Assembly (NCBI GenBank): GCA_014529385.2 | Contig: CM043961.1 | Coordinates: forward strand, 15,245,978-15,309,977 | Reading direction: 5' to 3' | DNA: 64,000 nt | Source: Adiantum capillus-veneris | Lineage: Eukaryota; Streptophyta; Polypodiopsida; Polypodiales; Pteridaceae | Part shown: piece by piece, positions 12,301-22,368 of the stretch | Numbering within the stretch: the first letter of the stretch is position 1 | Layout of the letters: each line of letters opens with the position of its first letter | Program-made: the position numbers and the translations under genes | The notes under the pieces: generated by a model | The model's input: only the letters and a program-made list of their open reading frames with translations | What the model was told of the DNA's origin: nothing | Database searches by the model: none

Positions 12301-12919
12301 TCGCGTGATTTGGTGTCGTGTACCTTGGTGGCCTTTTTGCCAAGAAATGGAAGTGTTGATGGTACAGATGGGTTGGCTCTTCCACCTATTTGTGGATGAG
12401 AGCGAAGAATGTAGCCGCGGTTGTCTCGTTGGTAAATGTGATGCGATCTTCTTATCTCTTGCCCGCATGGTCATTCCTTCAGTGTGAGCAGTCTGAGTGC
12501 CTCTGCCACTATTTCTTTTGTAATTACTACCTCGACCTTGTTCCCTTGGGTGTCTAATATCTGGGCGGTTCCGTCTTGCTTGATTGTGGACAGAAGCTCA
12601 TAAGCTTTCGAAAGTCCACTCCGCAAGGATCATGTTTGTAGAAATGTCGCAGCCCCAACCTGCAGTTAGCTTCTTTGGTTTTTGGCTTTGTAGCTACATC
12701 ATAGACCTCTTTAGGCAAGAGCTGCAACTCCACCTGATGCCCTTCTTCACTTTTGAATCTGCCAGTGAAGATCGTGGTGTGGTGTTCTCCCAGCTGTTCT
12801 TTAGAAAGATAGGATGCTTTTGCCGCCTTGACTGACTCGGGGTCCAGTTGATACGCAGGTAGTTCTTGTAGTTTCTCTTTTTGGTTTAACTTCTTCTTGG
12901 CCTTCTCCGCGGCTTGCAT
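9371..12919 (-). pseudogene. Large accessory ORF of element F, 3' of pol
   Basis: Most pieces (12919-12554, 12385-12173, 12169-11879, 11704-11459, 11089-10721, 10414-10127, 10123-9941, 9880-9371) share one minus-strand frame separated by in-frame stops; 10665-10429 is shifted. Together they describe a protein of about 1180 codons. The N-terminal part ('TGRFKSEEGHQVELQLLPKE', 'HFHFLAKRPPRYTTPNHAM', 'KATKKEVKITYLGTP', 'SYHAIGMAVNL') loosely recalls the 'putative plant transposon protein' family. The middle is acidic and Glu/Lys/Gln-rich coiled coil ('ELEDRMITITDLQRQVQE'). The C-terminal third is hydrophobic-helical ('CYDLSGKPSKEILYGFYARF') and ends 23 bases from the polypurine tract. No env motif, signal peptide or clear transmembrane anchor. 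The position between integrase and 3' LTR becomes clear only once element A is removed. Confidence 0.6.
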
Positions 12920-13103
12920 TGCTCCTATTCAGTGAATAGAGTGCAAAATTAGTACATTTGTCGAATTTTTCTCTGGAATGTCCTTTTAGACTGAAATGCT
13001 GATAATTGGTCCAAATTGCTTCAAATCAATTTTTGAACAAGCAAAGATGCATAAAATCATGCAAGGAACAAAAGTGTATGGTCAAAAAAAAAAAGGCAAC
13101 CAA

Positions 13104-13869
13104 AGTAAATAATCGCAATTATTTGCAACTGAGGAAAATTTTCAACTTTTTGCAAACTTGGCTTTATAGGCTTGAAGTATATGCCAATTACATGCTTTGA
13201 GTGAAATATGGGCTCATTTGGATGCACATGTTGAAAATGGTACCAGATTTTGGCTTTAGGTCTGTGAAATAGTAGATACAAAGGAAATCTGAGATTTTGA
13301 ACTCCAAATTGACTCAAAGTTGGCTAGTAGGCTTATCACAACATGTACTTTGGATGTATGATGGCCAAATATCAAAATTTCCTAATTTTGATCAAAAAGT
13401 AAATAATCGTGATTATTAACTTTTCTTCCAAAATTGACATTTTTTGGCACAAATTGGTTCTAAGCATGGTAAAGTACTTGGGTATGAGATATGAGGTGAT
13501 TTGGATCAAAAAAAGTTGTTCGTAAGCCAGAGTTTGGTTTGCAAGGACTTCTTTACGTTTTTTTGGCAATTTTACAAGTAATGGGTGGTCATTTTGTCCC
13601 ATACTTGATTTTTGGCATGTAATAGGTGTGTACACATGATAGGTGAGGTGATTTGACAATTTCCAAGCAAAAATGATGCAAAAGTAAATAATCACAATTA
13701 TTTACAATAGTAGCAAAAAGTTTGCAAATCTCACAAACTTTAACCTAGATATGTTTCGTACACCTAATACAAGTCTTAAATTAAATTTGGTCATGTTTGG
13801 TTACGCCGGCATCACTTTGTGCTTTGTGGACTTTGAAATCACCGTTTTTTGTGATTACTTTGTCTGTTG
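13104..13869. repeat. ~290-bp tandem repeats with a near-palindromic core
   Basis: 'agtaaataatcg' or a variant recurs at 13104, 13398 and 13683 (spacings 294 and 285), each followed by an imperfect inverted copy ('attatt'). Between the cores lie diverged paragraphs about 'gggctcatttggatg' / 'gaggtgatttggatc'. It lies in the non-coding part of element F between the pol and accessory regions, and element A inserted at its right end. Confidence 0.7.
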
Positions 13870-14044
13870 TGTCAGGACACGGGTCATGTACCCTAAGAAC
13901 TAGGCTAGGCACAAGGACTACGGCCACTGGCTGGGCTAGGCAGTGTGGACAGGGGATCCGTCTAGGGCAAGGGGCTAGGAGCCCACCCTATAAAGGGAGG
14001 TTGGGAGGAGGATCTATCAGAGCCTAGTTGCCTAGTTTCTTATA
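13870..14044 (+). repeat. 5' LTR of element A
   Basis: 175 bp, TGTCAGGACAC...TTCTTATA, with a TATAAAG box in 'accctataaagggagg'. Very short for a gypsy or copia LTR. Confidence 0.9.
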
Positions 14045-14057
14045 TTGGTATCAAAGC
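14045..14057 (+). promoter_or_regulatory. Primer-binding site of A (initiator tRNA-Met type)
   Basis: TTGGTATCAAAGC directly follows the LTR. It is one base from the common plant tRNA-Met PBS core TGGTATCAGAGC. Confidence 0.85.
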
Positions 14058-14547
14058 TCAGGGAGGGGGCAGCCATGGAGGAGGGGATGAAGCCTGGCCT
14101 TCTCTTCCGATCTCTCTCTCTTGATCGTCTTCAACATGAGGCATGGCCTCTCAAGGGCACGCTCTCTCGCTCTCCGTTCATAGACAAGCCGACGGGGCAG
14201 GGCGTGGAGACCACCTCCTGTGAAGGGGGACGAAGTGGAGGAGACGTGTGCAGAGCCTCTTGAGGTGAGGGAATCCTAACTACCGACCAACATGAAATTC
14301 CGCGGGGGTGAGCTTGATGGATGCGCGAGGCTGTGGGCAGCAAAACTCGTCATAGGCGCGCACGCCGGGGAGCAGCTTCCTGAGCACGGTGGGAGTTCCT
14401 TCAGCTTGGCTGTCTGCTGCGCCATCGCCTGTGTAAGGCTCGTGTTTTCTTTTTTTTTTCACACCATGGGGCGCCCAACCCGTTAGGGGTTGAGGCCAAT
14501 GTCCTTTTTTTTCACCATCCAAGGGACGGTACCCATAGCAAGTACCC

Positions 14548-14580
<33 letters not shown>

Positions 14581-15179
14581 ACTCTTGTGAAGCCCGGGCA
14601 CGGCTCGGCATACCGACAAAGGTTCTGTTGGCGGCACGGCCTCTATTTTCTGCAAATTTTTTGAACTTGCAAAATTTACAGTGCATTTGAACGCATGTTC
14701 ACTTGCTATTTTTTGACACTCCATGGGCCCTAAAGATCGGAACTTGTGGACCAAAAATTGCTAGCTCAAGTTTACTACAGGCACCACCTACTCTTGGAAT
14801 TAATGAACTCCAGAAAAATGGAATCCATGTAACTTTTAAAGTTATGTTTTCTTCTTTCACGTATGCATTTGACACAAGCAGTTACGCTTGAGTAGTCGTA
14901 GAGATGCAGAGATGTCGCTCATAGTAACACATATGATGGTCTCCTCGGTCATGCTCTAGAGCTCATGTATTGACACAAGGTTGTGAACCTGATCCACAAT
15001 AAGTCAAGTAAGGCTTGAGCTATGCAATTTGTTGATGCATGTGTAGAGCATGTTGTTTGCCAACAGCAAGTATAGTGCTGTAACTTGATGGTGTTGGATA
15101 CATGTATATCTCTCCATGAGTGCAACGTACATGTGCACAAACTTTGCACACAACTGCAAGTATAGTGTACATTAGATAT
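14058..15179 (+). other. Element A interior, first segment (non-coding)
   Basis: Only short open frames without recognisable domains. The segment contains an uninterrupted run of 30 C at 14549-14578 (C-tract on plus, G-tract on minus). It ends at the insertion point of B, where the last five bases GATAT pair with GATGT at 28577-28581. Confidence 0.6.
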
Positions 15180-15430
15180 TGTGCGCTCCTTGCCGCACTG
15201 TAGAAGCAAGGGACTTGCCAATACACCGTGTGCAAGCCACAAAAGGCTCCAAGCACACAATAAGCCTAAACTAGCAAACTCAAGAAAGCAAAGGGTGTGT
15301 CACTCACCGCTCTACGCTCGCCTTCGTGGTGGATTCCTCGCCGCGATGAAGAAGAAGCTGCAGTCGTGCCGCGCTCAACCGCTTCGCCGCCGTCGTGCCT
15401 TCGTAATGCTCGATCGCACACACACTCTCC

Positions 15431-15463
<33 letters not shown>

Positions 15464-15771
15464 GAGGAGGTGAAGAAGAAGAAGATGGAGATGGAGATAG
15501 AGCAAGAGCACTCTTCTATTGCACAAATGAGAGAATGAGTAAAAATTAGGTTTAGTTGGCTTTTATAGGAGCTCACCCCATTCACACTTGGGCGCCCATG
15601 CTTAGCCAACTAACCCTAGCATGTTCGTGTTAGAGTGCGCCTCTCATCGGCGATCACTCTACCTTTCCCTATTGGACCGACAAGCCCGGTGCCTGACTCT
15701 ACTTAAATAAATAATATGGTTACAGTGTCCATCGTAGGCGATAGGGTGTCCGTGAGCCACGAGGGTTAACA
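15180..15771 (-). repeat. 3' LTR of element B
   Basis: TG...CA ends. The minus-strand TATA (CTATAAAAGCC) lies near 15560-15570. Internal (TC)n(AC)n at about 15430-15462. The two LTRs are about 98.5% identical outside the microsatellite. Confidence 0.93.
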
Positions 15772-15790
15772 TTGCCCCCCTTCCTGATGT
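15772..15790 (-). promoter_or_regulatory. Polypurine tract of element B
   Basis: Minus strand reads AGGAAGGGGGGCAA immediately upstream of the LTR start TGTTAAC. Confidence 0.85.
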
Positions 15791-16997
15791 AGATTCCGTC
15801 CTCGGAAGCTATTGAGTTGAAGCTTGGTATGTCCATGTTGTAGAGCATCTAGATTTGAATCTGCAAGGCAAAGTCACTGTTTTAGCAAGCGGAATTATAT
15901 TGCCATAAATCATGAGGGGAATGTAAAGTACATGTGGAAATGAGTAATTGCAAGACTTATGAAATGTTAGACTGCCATTAAGGACAAATAAATTGCACTT
16001 TGAGTAGATTAATTAATCAAGAGTTTTGAGCTTATGGGTGATTCTATCAATTAGTTAGCTATGACTAAGGTTAAAACAACTACTCTAGTACTAGCTAAGC
16101 TAAGAAGATTATCTAAATGCAAGATTCCCTAATTATGCTTTTCAGCTTTGATTAGCCAACTCGCTCTCACAACTGCAAACAAAAGCTTGAAATGTTAACT
16201 GTAACTTCAATGGAAGTCTTTTAATTTTTCTTTATCTTTTTTTAATACTTTTTTACTTTGGGTCACAATCATGTGACGTGTGTGCTTATTTTGTATGTCC
16301 GGGGTTTTTTGCTTCTCAAGGAAAAGCGCCCACACTGGGAACCTCTAGGGCTCTAGTACCATAGACAATACATGTGAGTGAAGTACCAATTCAAGCCAGG
16401 ATTTCTCTTCCAACATAAGATTTTTCATTTGTGGCACTTATGTTTTGTTTTTTTTTTTTTGCTTCCATTTCCTTGGTATTCGCACTAGTGTTTTTTGTTG
16501 TTTGAGTGAGCAAGCCTTTCTCTGCCTAAAACATTCCTAAGGTCTCAAATACTCGGATAATTTTATTAGCTAGGCCTAGTGGTCAAGTAAATGAGTTAAC
16601 CTAAAGTCACGGTCTCCTAATCTCTAGGCTCATCCATAAGATTAAACTGGAGTTCAATCAACTTAAGCAAAGACAAATTTATATATCTATAATGGCAGAT
16701 AACAATCATAACTATTGCACTCAAACAAAGAATGAAAAATCATTATTAGCAATTACACATATCCACCAACATGAATCATGGAAAGTAGTACACCTGGAGG
16801 TATGGAGTGGCTCATTTCGTTGAAGCAGATGTCCTCAGCCATGTGGATGGAGATCCATATAAGTCCTACCTAACACATCCAAAAACAGGCACTATACCTC
16901 TAGGAGGCATGTCAGTGTGAAAAATTAAAACTCCTAAAAAACAAACTCAAAACACAATCTAGACCCCTAACCTACCTATCTATCACCCCTTTTAGAA
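15791..16997 (-). other. Element B 3' untranslated interior
   Basis: About 1.2 kb, AT-rich, with no credible ORF on either strand, between the acidic accessory ORF and the polypurine tract. It has T-runs at about 16447-16460 and nothing else recognisable. Confidence 0.6.
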
Positions 16998-17420
16998 TCA
17001 AGGAAAGAGGATATTATATAAACCGGGTGGCCACCCTAAGGCTAGGCCCCTATCCTCATCATCTAGATAAATAAAATCGTTGTCCGTGAGGCCATAGTCT
17101 TCCTCGGTCTCTATTAGTTCCTCTTCATCATCCTCTTGTGCAAGCATGCTAATCAAGAACCTCGTGATGCGTGGATACTCATCTTGTGCAAAAGAATAAG
17201 CATGTGCCATTGGAGACACATTCGCTACTGGGTAGGGATCACTAGTTAGCCATAGACGTATCAGCCATTCTAACTCCTCAAAATTTCTCTCACATGCAAG
17301 GCTCTCTATCAAATCCCATTCGCAAGAAAGTATAGGGTAGCATACGTAGAACACTTGAGGAAAAGACAAAGGGTACCTTTCATCAAAAATAGAAGTGCAT
17401 GCCTCTGGTGAAGTAGCCAT
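16998..17420 (-). CDS. Acidic accessory ORF of element B, unknown function
   Basis: A 140-codon ORF from ATG at 17420 ('MATSPEACTS'). A TTG nine bases upstream is less likely as the start. The protein is compact and aromatic-rich in its first two thirds ('SFPQVFYVCYPILSC', 'ELEWLIRLWLTSDPYP') and strongly acidic later ('AQEDDEEELIETEEDYG', 'NDFIYLDDEDRG'). No signal peptide, zinc motif or known domain. It lies on the element's sense strand between pol and the 3' LTR, about 170 bp downstream of a TATA-like box, so it could be expressed separately from gag-pol. It is open although gag-pol carries four stops. It may be a captured host gene fragment or a lineage-specific accessory protein. Confidence 0.5.
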   Translation of the reverse strand: MATSPEACTSIFDERYPLSFPQVFYVCYPILSCEWDLIESLACERNFEELEWLIRLWLTSDPYPVANVSPMAHAYSFAQDEYPRITRFLISMLAQEDDEEELIETEEDYGLTDNDFIYLDDEDRGLALGWPPGLYNILFP

Positions 17421-17592
17421 TTCTGACAAGACAGATAGATTTGGTTAGGCCTTTAAAACATAAGAGTTGTTTTTGTGTGTTGCTTGAATTGACACGGTGA
17501 ATTTGGACTTATATGTAAGATCTGATAGGGTGCTCTCTCATTGCTAGGCGCTCTTGCTCTTTACTATTTTTGTTTTTTTGTGAGTATAAGGC

Positions 17593-17602
17593 TATATATA
17601 TA
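17593..17602 (-). promoter_or_regulatory. TATA-like box upstream of the accessory ORF
   Basis: Minus strand reads 'gaatgTATATATATAgcc', 173 bp upstream of ATG 17420. Inference: an internal promoter for the accessory ORF. Confidence 0.4.
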
Positions 17603-17680
17603 CATTCCCTAAGATTGGAATTGAGAGGTCAGGGAGGAAGGTTGAGAGGGGAGCGAGTGAATGATTGATGTTAGCAAACA

Positions 17681-17696
17681 CTCCCCCCTTCCTTGG
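17681..17696 (-). promoter_or_regulatory. Second, internal polypurine tract in element B
   Basis: Minus strand reads CCAAGGAAGGGGGGAG, followed at once by TGTTTGCTAACATC. This has the same form as the true PPT/LTR junctions of B (15772) and F (9332). It could be a central PPT, or the relic 3' end of an ancestral element whose U3 now supplies the TATA box at 17593. Confidence 0.5.
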
Positions 17697-17701
17697 GTAG
17701 A

Positions 17702-18781
17702 TCATACCTTTTGGAATGAGGTCGTCACCTTTTGAAACCAATTGTTCCAAGTTGTTATGGGTGAAGGTTTTAACCAATAGTTTTCGACCGCCCTATGCGT
17801 TTCATCTAGTTGCAAGGGTGGTAAGGTACTCTCCCATGATTTTATTTGCAACGTTGTTGTAGGTGGTGAACTTACCCCGGAAGGTGCAAACTCTTTCGTG
17901 CTTGTATGGATATGTACAGTGGTAGGTGGAGGTTGTGTCGAAGCTTCTATTTGCGTATAGGAACTACATGAAGAGCAAGAAGCTTCATTTGATTTCCCTG
18001 TTCCTGAGCTAGGTGGAACAAATCGTTCTTTCTTTGGTACCCAAACTAGCTCTAGAACGGGTGTGTAACATTCCATGATTTTTTCCTTTCCGCAATTTTC
18101 AATTTGTTTTGGAGCCACAGGATTGGGTTTACATGGGCCAGGTGACAGGTAAGAGTACACTTTACGTTTGGGCACCCAGATTTGATCATTTCCTTCATAG
18201 TATCCTTGGGCTTCCAATAGTCGTTTAGGAATCCAACGCAGCGTTTCTTTACATTTCTTGGAGTGAGTGGTACGGTTCTTACTAGGTTTTCGTTTTTTTG
18301 CATCAACCATGCTCACTACAGAGGTTTTAGGGACCCACTTGTATGTTTTCTCTGTTATATTAGGATGGTTCTTGTGTGTCTCAAGCTTTCTTTCAACTAC
18401 ATCAGTTGAAGCTCTAGAGAGTTGGGCTATGGGGACGTATGGTTTAACCTCCTGGACATGCAATGTCTTGGGTTTTATTTCCTTGGGCAATATCTTAGGG
18501 ACTATGGCTTGAGTGGTAGGGCTAAGAGTTGGTTTTTGCGTTGTAACACCCCCAGTCCCCCAATCAATAGTGCATTTGGTGGCTATCATCCACGTGCGGC
18601 CTAGGTTTATATTACCCTCCATAGTTCCAGTAGGCATGACCAAAAAGTCTTGAGCTACAACCCCATTGTCATAACTGACAGAAGTGTGCCAGATTCCAAA
18701 AACCGTAGTTTTTTTCTTGTTGACACCCTTGACTTGGATAATACTCTCAGATAGAGGTGGCTTCCCTAACTGACACCACAC
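17702..18781 (-). pseudogene. Post-integrase ORF: retropepsin-like half plus W[V/I]PK repeats
   Basis: A 359-codon open frame starting just after the integrase frame ends (alternative GTG first codon; the frame extends upstream as 'KYNLLSYGVWCQLGKPPL'). Residues 1-75 look like the body and C-terminal strand of a retropepsin: 'VFGIWHTSVSYDNG', 'QDFLVMPTGT', 'INLGRTWM', 'TIDW'. The expected N-terminal D-[S/T]-G turn is absent: the sequence switches frame exactly where it should lie, so the domain is probably dead here. Residues 149-250 hold four motifs, WVPK (149), WIPK (183), WVPK (202) and WVPK (247), in a Lys/Pro-rich context. The last 110 residues are Ser/Thr/Pro-rich. It ends 5 bp from the internal polypurine tract. 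Confidence 0.6.
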
Positions 18782-20283
18782 CCCATAGGATAGCAGATTA
18801 TATTTAGCACTTTTTCATAGGCACTATTTAACTCAATGGGGCATCGTAGAGGTGTGTCAGAGTCCAACCCATCCTCTTCGATTTCCACGTGGAATGCATT
18901 TGTGACCCCAAGGTTAGCCTCTCGTTTTTGTCTTATACGTTGTTGTCGCTCCTTAGCCTCAGCTTGAGCTTGTATCTTGTTTAACTCGGTTTGTGCTTTG
19001 GCGGCCTTCTTTTGATGAATGGCCCGTAGTTCTTCTTGGCTTAAAGGATCATAATATCTTTTGAATTTGCTCCCATTGAGGAATCCAATGGTTTCAACTC
19101 CATCAAGAGTTTCCACACGAAGGGTACCTTGTGGGGTAATTTCACATACTCTATATGGTCCTTTACCAGCATATTTCAACTTTTTCTTCTCTTTACGTAC
19201 TCCATACATAAGGACTTTATCACCAACTTTGATGTCCTTGTCCTTCACATGGCGATCAAACCACTTCTTTCTCCTATCCTTTTCCACAAGAGCATTTTGC
19301 ACAGCCAACTGTCTCTCTTCGTCTAGTTTTTCTAAGATAAACAAACGCTCGGTTAAGGGGTTACCATCCCATCCTTCTTGCGAAGCTACCCTAAGACTAG
19401 GAATGACAAACTCCCAAGGCATAACCGCTTCTTGGCCGTATACCATTTTGAATGGCGTACAATTAATAGCCACTTTATAAGCAGTACGATAAGCCCATAG
19501 AGCAGATGTCAACTTCAAATCCCAATCAGTGCGATGAGCTTCTACTGTCTTGGTTAAAATAGAGATTAGAGTCTTGTTGGTGCTCTCGGCTTGTCCATTA
19601 GCTTGCGGGTAATAAGGTGTAGACTTATGGTGGGATATCATAAAGGTCGTGGTAAGCTCTCTTATTACCTCATTTATAAAATGGGTACCATTATCACTAA
19701 CAATTTCAAAAGGTCAATCAAATCTTGTGATAATGTTCTCAAAAAGAAACTTAGCTGTTGTCCTCGCGTCAGCTTTTTGTGAAGCCTTAGCTTCAGCCCA
19801 CTTTGTTACATAGTCCGTAGCAACTAGAATATATCGAGATTGAGTGTTGCGAGCTGTGGGACTAATTGGACCTACAAAGTCTAAGCCCCATTTTTCAAAT
19901 GGTTGGGTTACTTTAATAGGATGTAAGGGCATTCTGTCCTTGCGCTGTGTGGTCTTGTAACGTTGGCACTCATCACACCCTTTTGTAAAAAGTGATGCAT
20001 CCTTAAATAAAGTTGGCCACCAATAGCCTGATTGCAGCACCTTTCTAGCAGTCAGGTCTCCTGAAAAATGTCCTCCTGCTATGCCCATATGTGCTTCTTG
20101 CAAGATATACAAATATTCATCCTCGCGGGCACAACGCCTAAGAATATCGTCCTTGCCTAATCTATACAGAGTTCCGGAAATCAAACAATAGGGTTCACAT
20201 TCTTTTACTAGCCTTCGAGCGATATCCTTACGAAGTTCCTTGGGTGGAAAACCATTAACTAAAAAGTTAACAATGTTCTCACT
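18766..20283 (-). pseudogene. Element B integrase
   Basis: Continues the RT frame. H2C2 zinc-binding module: 'AHMGIAGGHFSGDLT', 'SGYWWPTLF', 'CDECQRYK'. Catalytic core: 'FEKWGLDFVGPI' (first Asp), 'FEIVSDNGTHF' (second Asp), 'PYYPQANGQAESTNK' (Glu). C-terminal module: 'KVGDKVLMYG', 'KYAGKGPYRV', 'NGSKFKRYYDPL'. No chromodomain. Broken by a TGA at 19714-19716 inside the core and by the TAG at 20284-20286 at its upstream boundary. The extended Ala/Lys/Gln-rich tail leads into the post-integrase protease-like region. Confidence 0.9.
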
Positions 20284-22368
20284 CTATTCAGGCATAGTCT
20301 CAACTATGAATAGGGAAGTATCGGGTAATTCATCATCAACTCCTGTAGGGGCTTCACCATTGGGTATGCGAGACAAATGATCAGCCATGACGTGCCTTTT
20401 ACCGGGTCTCACTACAATTGTGAAATCAAACTCCAGAAGAATTAACAACCATCGTGTGATTCGTCCTATGGAGCATGGCTTGTTTACCAGATACAGCAAC
20501 GCTTGATGATCCACATAAAATACAAACTTGTTTGCCAGAAGGTAGTAGCAAAATTTCTTTACTGCATAAACCATTGCCAAACCTTCTCGCTCTGTAGTGG
20601 TGTAGTTCCTTTCAGAATCGTTCAATTGACGGCTTGCAAAGCTAATGGGATAGTCCAATTTATGTTCTCCTGGTTGAGTGAGAACACACCCAATAGCAAA
20701 GTTTGATGCATCAATATGCACATGGAAAATGACATCCCAGTTAGGTGTCCTTAAAATCGGAGCACTTGCTAGTGTTTTCTTCAATTGTTCATAGGCCTGG
20801 TCACACTCTTCAGTCCATTTAAATTCAATGAGAAGCTTGTACAAAGGACGTGCTATCTCAGCGAAAAATAAAATAAACCGTCGATAATAACCCACGTGTC
20901 CCATGAACCTTTGAACTCCCTTGTAATTGGTTGGTGGTGGCAACTCTAGAATCACTTTAATTTTGCTCTCATCGGTTGAGATACCATTCTTGGATACTAT
21001 ATGCCCTAAAATAACTCCATGCTTGACCCAAAATTGGCATTTGAACGGGTTCGATGAGATACGATATAACCTACATTTTTCAAACACCTTCCGCAAACAT
21101 GATAGATGTTCTTTCCAGGAAGAGTAAACACAAAGGTCGTCTAAGAAAGCTTCACAAAACTCTCTCAAATATTCTTTAAAAGCAGTGTTTATTAATCGTT
21201 GGAATGTAGCAGGGGCATTTGTTAAGCCAAAAGCCATCACACGAAATGCAAACACGCCAAATTCTGTGATGAAGGCAGTTTTAGCTTGGTCCTCTAGCGC
21301 TATCGTGATTTGGTTGTAGCCTGAGTACCCATCTAGAAAGCTATAAGCTTCCTTGCCTGCAACTCTTTCGAGTACATGTTTGGAATATGGTAGGGGATAA
21401 TGGTCTCTTCTAGTAGCTGCATTAACTTTTTTGAGGTCCACGCACACCCTGAGTTTCCCATTCTTTTTTGGCACGATAACTATTGGCGACACCCATTCAG
21501 AGTGTTCAATAGGATATATGAACCCACATTTGATAAGCTTTTCTAGTTCTTCTTGAATGATCTTTGCGTACTTAGGATTCATCGGGTAGGGTCTTTGTTG
21601 TACGGGCTTTGCAGTGCTAATCATAGGGATTGTATGTTGGACCACAGAAGGCGGAACACCTTTCATATCATGGTATGTCCAAGCGAATACGTCCTTGAAT
21701 TCCTTGAGAAGCTCTTTGAGGACCGCCTCTTCAACTTCTGTGAGGTCTTGGGCAATAAAAACAGGTTTTGATTCTTCACCGGGGTCAGCTAATTCTATTT
21801 CTTTAACTATTTCCGGACCATCATAGATTCCATTATTCCCATCGATAGGTATTCTTTGGGCTTTTGTGTACACAACCTTTGCTTCCCCTGTGGTGTAAGA
21901 TTTGAAATGTTCTGGTGCAGGATGCAAGTCTGTGGATTCTGGTTGTGCTTTGGTTTGTGCTTCCATTTCTGCTTTCTTGTGTTGTCGAGCTAACTCTTGG
22001 TTTTGACGCCTCCTTGCAGTGCGGCTCAACTTTGGCTTGTCTATGATCTCTAATTGGGCTATGTCATGGGGTCGTGGTCTACACCACATAACATTTTGGA
22101 GATATTCACCCCAATTGTCTACCAATTTTCGATGAGCATCACATGCTCCTATATAACTGAGCCATTCTGCTGAGGATCTCTTCTTGTTTATCCTAGCACG
22201 TACATTGGCTCGATATCGACGCCTCTTAAGGTTTTTATTTTTCTTATTTGAGACCTGCTTTTGATTTGCATTTAGATCTGGCTCACTAAAGGAGTCCTCG
22301 TTGGTGTCCTCTTCACTCTCGGAGGAGCTATCATCGGTTGATGTGCTCGGTCCTTCCGAATGTTTTGA
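20284..22368 (-). pseudogene. Element B reverse transcriptase and RNase H
   Basis: RT palm and fingers: 'GFIYPIEHSEWVSP', 'KKNGKLRVCVDLKKVNAAT', 'FLDGYSGYNQI', 'FGLTNAPATFQRL'. The active site is FLDD rather than Y-x-DD. RNase H: 'HVHIDASNFAIGCVL', 'ERNYTTTEREGLAMVYA', 'YVDHQALLYLV', ending 'MADHLSRI'. The frame is open from the TAG at 22369-22371 to the TAG at 20284-20286; the latter replaces a Trp codon that F keeps in the same place ('PRWSE' in F). The upstream ~80 codons are Lys/Arg-rich linker. Confidence 0.92.

Noticed and set aside
14280-14582. Gly-rich ORF opposite the C30 tract
   Set aside because: Created by the homopolymer; no coding character outside it.
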